A stretch of 64,000 nucleotides of DNA from JADCRZ01 sp037718865. Lineage in GTDB: Bacteria > Bacteroidota > Bacteroidia > Chitinophagales > Chitinophagaceae. Positions 17,641 through 26,405 of the stretch are shown here, piece after piece. Position 1 is the first letter of the stretch. Each line of letters begins with the position of its first letter. The notes under the pieces are model-generated. The model worked only from the letters and a program-made list of their open reading frames with translations, ran no database searches and was not told the DNA's origin. A program made the translations under genes and the position numbers. The stretch covers positions 52,320-116,319 of the forward strand of contig JBBJMP010000019.1 of assembly GCA_037718865.1 (NCBI GenBank), in the 5' to 3' direction.

Positions 17641-20073
17641 TTATTCCGTTCTTAAACTCTTCACCGGATTTGCTATCGCTGCTTTTATTGCCTGAAAACA
17701 TACTGTGAACAATGCAAGTATAACAGCCAGTCCCCCGGCAATTACAAAGATCCACAATGAAATATTGATCCTATACACAAAATCCTGCAGCCATTTGTTC
17801 ATTGCCCACCATGCAATGGGTGATGCGATAACAATGGCAATTAATACAAGTTTTACAAAATCTTTAGATAATAGTGTTGTAATACTGCTTACAGTTGCAC
17901 CTAATACTTTTCGTATGCCGATTTCTTTGCTGCGTTGCTCAGCCATGAATGATGCGAGCGCAAATAATCCAAGGCAGGCGATAATTATTGCAAGTATGGC
18001 AAAACTTGTGAATATACTGCCCATCCTTTGTACGTCCTCATACATTTTGGCGAAATTCTCATCAAGAAAAGTGTATCTTATGGGTTGAGCAGGAGAAAAT
18101 TTTTTCCATACAGAAGTTAGAGATGAAGCCAGGTTAGGTACATCCGCGGTACTTACTTTTACCGATACAATGGAGGGACTGTTGCCAAGTTGCATACAGA
18201 GCCCTTCGATATTACTCCGTAAGGATTCGAAATTAAAATCTTGTACCACACCAACAACCTGAAAGATATTACCGCCATTGGTAATGCGCTCGCCTATGGC
18301 ATTTTTCAAGTTAAGTTTATTTGACAAAGTTTGATTAATGACTACTGCCTGTGAGTCCGAGGGCATATCGGTGGAAAAATTTCTCCCTGCCACAATCTTC
18401 ATTCCCATTGTTTCTATATAATCATGATCAACTTGCCAAAACTGGCCACTGGCGCCGCCTTCTTCTGTCGTTTTCCCTTCTTTCCAAAAAAGATTTCCAT
18501 TTCTTTTGGTGCCGGCAATGGGTAAATAATCACTAACAGAAGCACTTTTCACCTGCGACATTTTCAATAATTCAGTTTTGAAATTCTTTACATCATTCCC
18601 TAAAGAATTAGTTCCATGTATCAATACCACATGCTCTTTATCAAATCCTACTTTCTTGTTGAGAATAAATTGCATTTGATGGTAAATGACAAAAGTGCTT
18701 ATTATGAGAATAATAGAAGTAGTAAACTGGAAAATTACCAATCCATTTCGAAGGACAGCATTTTTACTTCCCCTGCTTACTTGTCCTTTAAGCACACTAG
18801 CTGGTTTAAAAGCAGATAGATAAAATGATGGATATAAACCTGCAAGAATTCCAATTATGATTGCAGTTGATACAGTCATTGGTACCAACCACCATTCATT
18901 CCAGGGAATTATCAGTGATTTCGCAGACAGCACATTAAAATAAGGCAGAAGTAACCAAGCCAGCATCATTCCAAGAACGAATGACAGGAAACTGAAAAGC
19001 AAAGATTCAGTGAGGAACTGTTTTATAAGACTTTTGCGGTCCGATCCAATGACTTTTCTAAGTCCAACTTCTTTTGCACGGTTAGCAGATTTGGCAGTAG
19101 AAAGATTGATGAAATTAATGCATGCAATGATGAGTATAAAACAAGCGATGGCTCCAAATAGCCAAATAAAGCGTATGTCACCATGAGATAAATTATCCTG
19201 TATATCATAAGATTTAAGATGAATATCACTTACAGGCTGCAGATGCACAGAGGCAGATTTTATAATCTTATCCGCGTCTTTGTTCCCGGCTTGCAACATG
19301 ACAGGTATGATATAATTCTTTATAATGGCTGACGTAGCCTTAGCCGCAAAACCAACAGCATTGGTACCGGGACGCAGCAACACATAATTATCATAATTGC
19401 TGGACATCCAGGTGGTTTGCTCGCCTGGCCAAAACTCAACCCCTTTGAGTGTAAGAAAAAAATCATATTGAAGGTGTGAGTTTACTGGAAAGTTCTGCAT
19501 AACACCGCCAATCTTATAAGGCTTTGTCTTATCATTATTCAGGTACATTATTTTACCAACCGGATTTTGATTTGGAAAATATTTTTCAGCTTTTCGTGCT
19601 GAAATCACCATAGTATTAGGCTCGCCAAGCGCACGTGCCCTTTCTCCATATGTCATAGGTATTTTGAGTATATCCAATACTTCCTGATCAGCATAAGTAA
19701 AGCCTTCTTCATAGGTGTTTTGTTGCTGGTCCGCGCGCCGTAAGTCATTACTTCCTGCTCCGGTAAAAAGACTGTTCGGCATTAATCTGCCGGATTTTTC
19801 CACTTCAGGAAAATCTGCCTTAAAAACCCCGGCCATAGGGGCAGGAAACGATGTTTCCCTATGTATTATTCCATCATTGTTCATTTCTCCTATTACCCTG
19901 TAAATGCGGTCCGCATCAGGGTAAAAGCGGTCATAGCTCAATTCTTCCTTAATAAATAATGCTATCAATAAACAAGCGGCAATACTCATTGCAAATCCCC
20001 CGATCTTTATTGCAGAGTACATTTTTTGTTGACGTAATTGCCTTAAGGCAATCTGGAAATAGTTCTTTATCAT
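17641..20073 (-). CDS. ABC transporter permease of the MacB/FtsX family
   Basis: The 810-residue protein has the Bacteroidota 'two-FtsX' layout: a membrane segment near 20-45, a MacB-type periplasmic core (about 50-250), an FtsX block with three helices at about 285-410 (ACINFINLSTAKSANRAKEVGLRKVIGS), a second periplasmic core (about 440-660), and a second FtsX block (about 690-805: EQRSKEIGIRKVLGAT). Such proteins couple with a separate ATPase to move lipoproteins, peptides or drugs, or to sense envelope stress. No ATPase gene is adjacent here. Confidence 0.93.
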   Translation of the reverse strand: MIKNYFQIALRQLRQQKMYSAIKIGGFAMSIAACLLIALFIKEELSYDRFYPDADRIYRVIGEMNNDGIIHRETSFPAPMAGVFKADFPEVEKSGRLMPNSLFTGAGSNDLRRADQQQNTYEEGFTYADQEVLDILKIPMTYGERARALGEPNTMVISARKAEKYFPNQNPVGKIMYLNNDKTKPYKIGGVMQNFPVNSHLQYDFFLTLKGVEFWPGEQTTWMSSNYDNYVLLRPGTNAVGFAAKATSAIIKNYIIPVMLQAGNKDADKIIKSASVHLQPVSDIHLKSYDIQDNLSHGDIRFIWLFGAIACFILIIACINFINLSTAKSANRAKEVGLRKVIGSDRKSLIKQFLTESLLFSFLSFVLGMMLAWLLLPYFNVLSAKSLIIPWNEWWLVPMTVSTAIIIGILAGLYPSFYLSAFKPASVLKGQVSRGSKNAVLRNGLVIFQFTTSIILIISTFVIYHQMQFILNKKVGFDKEHVVLIHGTNSLGNDVKNFKTELLKMSQVKSASVSDYLPIAGTKRNGNLFWKEGKTTEEGGASGQFWQVDHDYIETMGMKIVAGRNFSTDMPSDSQAVVINQTLSNKLNLKNAIGERITNGGNIFQVVGVVQDFNFESLRSNIEGLCMQLGNSPSIVSVKVSTADVPNLASSLTSVWKKFSPAQPIRYTFLDENFAKMYEDVQRMGSIFTSFAILAIIIACLGLFALASFMAEQRSKEIGIRKVLGATVSSITTLLSKDFVKLVLIAIVIASPIAWWAMNKWLQDFVYRINISLWIFVIAGGLAVILALFTVCFQAIKAAIANPVKSLRTE

Positions 20074-20280
20074 AATGATTTTTATTCCTTTCTCCGTTTT
20101 ATAGACTCCAACAAAATGCCAGGATACTCATCATTGATAATCAATTGTCTATGTTGTAGCTTTTTAGCAGAACTGTACGGTTTTAATGCAAAAGTGTTTG
20201 ATTATGAACATAGTTACATGCTTTAGATCAAATAGTTCCCTGTTAATAGTACAGGCGGTCATGTTGCGATTGACGAGTTC

Positions 20281-20570
20281 GTGTGGAATTTGCTCAATTT
20301 GCCGCCAGGTTCTTGCTCATTCAACCAAAAAAAAGTGTTGATTCTTGGGGAATTTGGAGGCTTGGACTACCTTGCGAACCAATTGAAAAAAATCCGGTTG
20401 AAAAATTCAGAGAACTGCAGGAAGCTATACAGACCTCTATTGTTACGGCGAGCGGGTAATAAAGCTTAAAGGTGTCGAAGTAGAAATCCGGTACTTGTTT
20501 TTAGTATTGTTGGCTATGGAACCCGGGAGATTAAAAGGTGGCACCAAAGTAAGTAATGTAGAAATTAAAT
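20281..20570 (+). pseudogene. Possible degraded coding remnant(s) in a 545-bp spacer
   Basis: The spacer 20074-20618 has no intact gene. Three overlapping frames carry protein-like stretches: VLILGEFGGL (near 20337), then in another frame ENPVEKFRELQ-like sequence to about 20457, then GERVIKLKGVEVEIRYLFLV ending in a stop at 20571. The phrase GEFGGL followed by GLP in the next frame recalls the GH2 beta-galactosidase segment EFGGLGLP, but this is weak. The stretch may be another deletion scar or chance. Confidence 0.25.
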
Positions 20571-20618
20571 AGTGCTTGCAAAACAGGCCAAATAAAGGAA
20601 ACCTATTAAAGTAATAAT

Positions 20619-22394
20619 ATGACGTGTAAAAAATTTATTTTCTGTGTTTGCTGTTTTTTGTTGATTACTATAAGCCAGGCACAACAGGCAAGGTGGTCGA
20701 CACAAAAAGCCAATGATTGGTATGCAAAGCAAGGCTGGTTGCGAGGGAGCAATTTTCAGCCTTCCACAGCCATCAACCAGCTTGAAATGTTTCAGTCCGA
20801 AACATTCGATACAGCCACTATAAACCGGGAACTGGGTTGGGCCGAAGACCTGGGCTTTAATGTAATGCGTGTTTACCTGCATCATTTGCTGTGGACATCC
20901 GATAAAGAAGGGTTTAAAAAACGATTGAATACTTATCTGGATATTTCTTCGAGACATGGCATAAAAACGTTGTTTGTATTTTTTGATGATTGCTGGAACG
21001 ATACGGCGTGGTCAGGAAAACAACCTGCACCCAAACCCGGCGTACACAATTCCGGCTGGGTAAGAGATCCCGGCACCATGATCTATTCAAATCCGGATAC
21101 AATGAAGGTGCTTGAGGCCTACGTAAAAGATGTAATGAACGTGTATAAAAATGACGACAGAATACTTATGTGGGACTTATATAACGAACCGGGAAACAAT
21201 GCGCAGTTTGAAAAAAGCTTTCCGTTGCTCAGGACTGTATTTCAGTGGGCGCGATCAGTCTCTCCTTCTCAGCCCATAACAGCGGGTATTTGGAACAACG
21301 ATGCCAATTTTCAAAAACTCAACAAATTTCAAATTGAAAATGCTGACATTATTACCTATCATAACTATAATTACATAGATGATCATCGCAATGCCATAGA
21401 CACATTGCGAAAGTTTGAACGTCCACTGGTGTGTACAGAATATATGGCCCGCAGGAACGGAAGTATTTTCCAGGTAATCATGCCGATGCTGCAACAGCAA
21501 AATGTGGGAGCTATTAATTGGGGATTTGTTTCAGGTAAAACCAATACCATTTTTGCATGGGATACGCCCATGCCAGATGGTAAGGAGCCTCAATTGTGGT
21601 TTCATGATATTTACAGAAAAGAAAAAACGCCTTTCAGTGCAGATGAAGTCAACTTCATTAAAAGCCTCCGCAAACCCGCGGGATTACCGGGAAAATCTAA
21701 TGCACAAAAATCAAAAGTTATCTCCGTTAACGCCCAACAATCCAACACACTTACAACAAAAGAGAAAAAGGAGGGTTGGAAACTGTTGTTTGACGGCAAA
21801 ACAACAAAGGGTTGGCATACCTATCTAAAAGACACCGTTGGTTCAAAATGGCAGGTTAACGAAGGTGCTTTGGTTTTCGATCCCTCCCAGCCCAATACCG
21901 GTGGCGGAGATATCGTAACCAACGGCGAATACGAAAATTTTGAATTGCGCCTGGAATGGAAGATATCAAAAGGAGGAAACAGCGGGATCATTTTTGATAT
22001 ACAGGAAGATCCCAAATATTCTGCCACCTATTTGACGGGCCCGGAAATGCAGGTGCTGGACAATATAGACGCTGCTGACAATAAAAAACAAAATCATCTT
22101 GCAGGTTGTTTATACGATCTCGCCGGGGATTCCTCGGTGTCTAAACCACGTCCTGTAGGGGAATGGAACCAGGTTAAGATAATGCAGAACCGTGGACATC
22201 TTACTTTATGGCTCAATGATACAAAAACATTTGTCGGGCAAATAGGAAGTGAAGAGTGGAACAAACTTGTCGCCAACAGCAAATTCGCGGGTAAAGCATT
22301 TGCAGACTTTGCAAAAGTTCCCAAGGGGAAAATTGCCTTACAGCAGCATCCGGGTTCAAGCGAATGGAGAAATATTAAAATCCGTATGTTGTAA
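20619..22394 (+). CDS. Secreted GH5-like glycosidase fused to a DUF1080 domain
   Basis: The 591-residue protein has a signal peptide (about 1-22). The N-terminal TIM-barrel-like domain (about 25-340) looks like a family-5 glycosidase: RGSNFQPSTAINQ start, NVMRVYLHH, the acid/base Glu190 in LYNEP and the likely nucleophile Glu274 in VCTEYMAR. A linker follows, and then a DUF1080 (3-keto-disaccharide hydrolase-like, concanavalin-fold) domain from about 385 (WKLLFDGKTTKGWH, ISKGGNSGIIFDIQED). DUF1080 can bind or cleave glycans, so the fusion probably acts on polysaccharide in the periplasm or at the surface. It lies just upstream of two sulfatases. Confidence 0.85.
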   Translation: MTCKKFIFCVCCFLLITISQAQQARWSTQKANDWYAKQGWLRGSNFQPSTAINQLEMFQSETFDTATINRELGWAEDLGFNVMRVYLHHLLWTSDKEGFKKRLNTYLDISSRHGIKTLFVFFDDCWNDTAWSGKQPAPKPGVHNSGWVRDPGTMIYSNPDTMKVLEAYVKDVMNVYKNDDRILMWDLYNEPGNNAQFEKSFPLLRTVFQWARSVSPSQPITAGIWNNDANFQKLNKFQIENADIITYHNYNYIDDHRNAIDTLRKFERPLVCTEYMARRNGSIFQVIMPMLQQQNVGAINWGFVSGKTNTIFAWDTPMPDGKEPQLWFHDIYRKEKTPFSADEVNFIKSLRKPAGLPGKSNAQKSKVISVNAQQSNTLTTKEKKEGWKLLFDGKTTKGWHTYLKDTVGSKWQVNEGALVFDPSQPNTGGGDIVTNGEYENFELRLEWKISKGGNSGIIFDIQEDPKYSATYLTGPEMQVLDNIDAADNKKQNHLAGCLYDLAGDSSVSKPRPVGEWNQVKIMQNRGHLTLWLNDTKTFVGQIGSEEWNKLVANSKFAGKAFADFAKVPKGKIALQQHPGSSEWRNIKIRML

Positions 22395-22578
22395 GCGAAA
22401 AATGAGGGTGAGCTGCGCCGTAGTTGACGCCGTGGATTTGATAAACCTTTTGCAGATAAATCCTTAGCAGCAAGGTTAGTAGGCTGTATGATGGCTAATT
22501 TTTTAATAACGAGTTCGGAGGTTACGCACCTACGAAAGCGGGCAACATTCTGCTTCTATAAATTAATAAGTATATTTT

Positions 22579-24165
22579 ATGCAGCGTTTAAATTCAGTTT
22601 ATAAAAATTGGCCAATATCAGTTATCGTCATTTGTCTTATATTATTTCCTTTTACATCCGGTGCCCAGACCGTAGTAGTAAGGCAAGCCAACGGTTCTTT
22701 GAAGTTGGATAAAGCGGGCGATCAAAAACCCCGCAACATTATCTTTATACTTACCGATGATCACCGCTTTGATGCGCTGGGATTTCTAAAAGCACAAAGC
22801 TTTATTCAAACCCCGAGTCTGGACAGGATGGCAAAGGAAGGGGCTTATCTTCCCAATGCATTTGTTACCACGGCGCTTTGCTCTCCATCTCGTGCTTCCA
22901 TCCTTACAGGCGTGTATGCGCACAAACACAGGGTGATCGACAATAACAACCCGGTATCCAAAGAGCTGATCTTTTACCCGCAATATTTGCAACAGGCCGG
23001 GTATAAAACGGCCCTCTTTGGAAAATGGCACATGGGAGGTGAATTTGACGACCCGCAACGCGGATTTGATCACTGGGTATCGTTCAAAGGGCAGGGTACT
23101 TATATGCCCAATCCAAATGGTTTGAACGTAGATGGTAAGAAAGTGCCGCAGAAGGGGTACATTTCAGATGAACTAACCGATTATGCCTTAGATTGGCTTA
23201 GGGGTCAGAAAAAAGATCAGCCTTTTGCCCTCTACCTATCACATAAAGGCGTGCATGCAGAATTTCAACCCGCAGATCGCCATTCAGGCAAACTTAAAGA
23301 CTATAAATTCCTACCACCTGCTACCATGATGCCTGGCGTACACCAGGATGCCCCGATGTGGGTAAAGAACCAGCGAAATTCCTGGCATGGAGTAGAATTT
23401 CCCTACCACAGTACCCTGGACATTGGAGAATATTATAAACTGTATGCCGAAACTTTGCTCGGTGTAGATGAATCTGTTGGAAAGGTATTGGATTACCTGA
23501 AAGAGCATAATTTGCTGGAATCTACCCTGGTCATTTACATGGGCGACAATGGCTTTCAGTTTGGCGAACACGGCCTGATAGACAAACGTACGGCTTATGA
23601 AGCTTCCATGCGGGTACCCATGCTGGCTTATGCACCTGGTTACATAAAGCAAGGTACCGTAATAAAAGAAGTGGTAGCCAATATCGATATAGCCCCAACC
23701 ATACTGGAAGCTGCCGGACTGAAAGCGCCTGATTACATGGATGGCAAAAGTTTTTTCCCATTATTGGCGGGTAAACAAATCACATGGAGAACAGGCTTAC
23801 TTTACGAATATTACTGGGAACGGAATTTTCCTCATACACCCACTATTCATGCACTGCGTGGCGATCGCTATAAATATGTTCATTATCAGGGCATTTGGGA
23901 TACCGATGAATTATATGATATTCAGGCCGACCCTCAGGAATCTATCAACCTGATCCGCAGTCCCGAACATCAGCAAACCGTTAAAGATATGAATCGCCAG
24001 CTTTTTGATATCCTTAAAGACACCCAGGGAATGTATATGCCGCTTTATGAAGATCGGGGAGGGCAGCAGAACCTTCGGTATGAATATGGCACCCCCGAAT
24101 CCGCTTTCCCAAGTTATATTAAACGCGATAAAACGGTTACCCAGAGAAGGCCAAATATAAAATAA
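22579..24165 (+). CDS. Sulfatase (formylglycine-dependent), secreted
   Basis: Removes sulfate esters, most likely from a polysaccharide. The 528 residues include a signal peptide (about 12-29), the metal-binding start NIIFILTDDHRFDALG, and the activation site CSPSRASILTG with Cys101 to be converted to formylglycine. GKWHMGG and the C-terminal metal site GDNGFQFGEHG are also present. The last 170 residues are duplicated as a truncated copy at 61658-62167. The likely partner genes are the second sulfatase downstream and the convergent GH127 operon. Confidence 0.95.
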   Translation: MQRLNSVYKNWPISVIVICLILFPFTSGAQTVVVRQANGSLKLDKAGDQKPRNIIFILTDDHRFDALGFLKAQSFIQTPSLDRMAKEGAYLPNAFVTTALCSPSRASILTGVYAHKHRVIDNNNPVSKELIFYPQYLQQAGYKTALFGKWHMGGEFDDPQRGFDHWVSFKGQGTYMPNPNGLNVDGKKVPQKGYISDELTDYALDWLRGQKKDQPFALYLSHKGVHAEFQPADRHSGKLKDYKFLPPATMMPGVHQDAPMWVKNQRNSWHGVEFPYHSTLDIGEYYKLYAETLLGVDESVGKVLDYLKEHNLLESTLVIYMGDNGFQFGEHGLIDKRTAYEASMRVPMLAYAPGYIKQGTVIKEVVANIDIAPTILEAAGLKAPDYMDGKSFFPLLAGKQITWRTGLLYEYYWERNFPHTPTIHALRGDRYKYVHYQGIWDTDELYDIQADPQESINLIRSPEHQQTVKDMNRQLFDILKDTQGMYMPLYEDRGGQQNLRYEYGTPESAFPSYIKRDKTVTQRRPNIK

Positions 24166-24279
24166 AGGGATGTTGAACCTATATAATTACTTCAAGAAAC
24201 TTCAGGACTTCAGACTATCAATGGCCGATACCGCAAGAAGAAGTAAATATTAATCCCAAACTTAAATAGTGCACAGGAG

Positions 24280-26073
24280 ATGCTGCAAAATATAAATTAC
24301 CGATTAGAAACTCTATTGCTCCTTTGTCTGGCATGTATTTACACTGTTCGTGCATATTCTATTGGTGACGATCAGAGAAATAAACCTAATGTTGTGGTCA
24401 TCTTATCTGATGACCAGGGTTGGGGAGATTTTAGCGGGAATGGTAATCCTTACTTACAAACACCTGTATTAGATAAGTTATCTCATGAAGGTGCTCGGTT
24501 TGACCGTTTTTTTGTGAGCCCGCTATGCGCTCCAACGCGGGCCAGCCTTCTTACAGGACGTTACCATTTACGCACCGGTGTAGCTTCTGTAACAGGCGGA
24601 CTTGAAACTATGCGTACGGAAGAAGTAACAATAGCTGAGGCATTTAAAGCTGCCGGATATATTACAGGCATATTTGGAAAATGGCATAATGGGGCTCATT
24701 ATCCAGAACATCCCCTGGCGCAGGGTTTCGATGATTTTTTGGGGTTTTGCGGAGGCCATTGGACAAATTACTTCAATACTTCTCTTGAGCATAATGGGAA
24801 AATGGTAACCACCAATGGCTATATTACCGATGTACTAGCAGATGCAGCTATAAATTTTATACAGAAGAATCAAAGCAAACCCTTTTTCTGTTATATCCCA
24901 TTCAATGCGCCGCACGCCCCTTTCCAGGTTCCCGATAAATATTTTGATAAGTTTAAAGCCAAGGGTTTAAATGATGAAGTTTCTGCCGTATACGGTATGG
25001 TAGATAATCTCGATGAAAATGTGGGCCGGATACTCCGGAAATTAAAGGAACTGAAGTTAAGTAATAACACCATTGTAGTATTCTTTACAGATAATGGCCC
25101 TAATAGCCAAAGATACAATGGCGATATGAAAGGAAAAAAAGGCTCGGTTGACGAAGGCGGCGTTAGGGTTCCTTTATTCATCAGATGGTTGGGAAAAATA
25201 AAAGAGGAAACTGTGGTGAAACAATTGGCGGCACATATTGACCTTTTCCCTACCCTCGTTGAGTTAACCAGGATACCCATGCCAAAAACATCGCCACTGG
25301 ATGGTAAAAGTTTGGCGCCGTTGCTGTATAGCCAGGCTCCTATTTGGCCAGAGCGGGCTTTTTTTACTCATGTGTACAAAAAAAATGCTCCATCCGATAA
25401 CCTTTACCCTTATCCCGGTGCTATCAGAACGACGCAGTACAGATTTATCAGGGGCGAAGATTCAGACAAGTTATATGATATGATCGCTGACCCTAGTCAG
25501 AAACAAGACATTGCAGGTCAAAAGCATGAGATTGCTGACGCTTTCCATAAACAGTTTGATAACTGGTTTGCAGATGTAACACGAATAAAGATTAAGCCGG
25601 AGATAACCCAGATAGGCTCACCGGGGGGAAGCAAAATAGAATTATTTGCCCCCGATGCATACTTAAGCGGTACACTAAAATTTTATGGCGGAAATGGATA
25701 TGTGCATGACTGGCTTGTAGGTTGGAAGCAACCTGATGATGTAGCAACATGGAATATTAATGTTGTTAACAAAGGAAAATACAATGTGATGGTAACCTAT
25801 AATGCACCTGAAGATATGGTAGGTACTCACCTAAACCTGGTTATAGCTGACCAAACACTTACGACAACAATTCAGAAGCCTTTTAATGGTGCTTTTATAA
25901 GCAGCCCGAACAGAGTACCAGATGCAGGTGTCCCTCAGCGTGATTGGGGAAAGTTAACTTTGGGTTCTGTCATGCTTTATCCGGGATACTATACCGTTAA
26001 AATTATGCGCCAGGACCAGGATGTTAAAAAGGGGGCGATTGAAATTCAATCAGTGATATTGAGTAAAAATTAA
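24280..26073 (+). CDS. Arylsulfatase-type sulfatase with C-terminal extension
   Basis: The 597-residue enzyme has an N-terminal hydrophobic signal (about 10-26), PNVVVILSDDQGWGD metal motif, and CAPTRASLLTGRYHLRTG with Cys83 as the formylglycine precursor. GKWHNG, TDNGPN and KGSVDEGGVRVPLF complete the active site. After the catalytic part (to about 455) comes an extra beta-rich region of about 140 residues, probably a carbohydrate-binding-like module. It lies 114 bp after the first sulfatase. Substrate unknown. Confidence 0.95.
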   Translation: MLQNINYRLETLLLLCLACIYTVRAYSIGDDQRNKPNVVVILSDDQGWGDFSGNGNPYLQTPVLDKLSHEGARFDRFFVSPLCAPTRASLLTGRYHLRTGVASVTGGLETMRTEEVTIAEAFKAAGYITGIFGKWHNGAHYPEHPLAQGFDDFLGFCGGHWTNYFNTSLEHNGKMVTTNGYITDVLADAAINFIQKNQSKPFFCYIPFNAPHAPFQVPDKYFDKFKAKGLNDEVSAVYGMVDNLDENVGRILRKLKELKLSNNTIVVFFTDNGPNSQRYNGDMKGKKGSVDEGGVRVPLFIRWLGKIKEETVVKQLAAHIDLFPTLVELTRIPMPKTSPLDGKSLAPLLYSQAPIWPERAFFTHVYKKNAPSDNLYPYPGAIRTTQYRFIRGEDSDKLYDMIADPSQKQDIAGQKHEIADAFHKQFDNWFADVTRIKIKPEITQIGSPGGSKIELFAPDAYLSGTLKFYGGNGYVHDWLVGWKQPDDVATWNINVVNKGKYNVMVTYNAPEDMVGTHLNLVIADQTLTTTIQKPFNGAFISSPNRVPDAGVPQRDWGKLTLGSVMLYPGYYTVKIMRQDQDVKKGAIEIQSVILSKN

Positions 26074-26186
26074 AATAACTAAAATCTGGTAGCAACGCAA
26101 AACAGATTAACTGGCATTACCAGTGAAACTGTAGCTGGCACGCAGCTTCAGGTTATTAACTAAACCAACCCCCGTCATGAATTTTT

Positions 26187-26396
26187 TAAAGACTGCAATT
26201 CATACACCTGACTTTTCTTATTCATCATTTTAGTATCAATGCCCCCTACTCCTATGCCTCCTACCAACCTGTACCAAACAAGCATATCAGCTGAATCTGA
26301 CCAGGCACAAGGAACCCCAGGGTCGTTCAATCAATTTAACAGGTGGCTTATCGGCCGGAATGACTATATCAATGTTTTCCATATTATTATTTATTC
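26187..26396 (-). pseudogene. Deletion scar of a sugar transporter-cupin gene pair
   Basis: Three collinear pieces match the intact pair at 62165-64000: about 26187-26245 (3' end of the transporter), 26246-26309 (internal transporter segment, equals 63257-63320) and about 26310-26396 (cupin start region, equals 63915-64000). About 1.03 kb and 0.59 kb are missing between them. The cupin start codon survives at 26382 but the frame is cut. Junctions share short runs of identity (a C run; an A-rich tetramer). It sits where the next genes of the adjacent isomerase operon would be. Confidence 0.9.
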
Positions 26397-26405
26397 GTTT
26401 AATGA

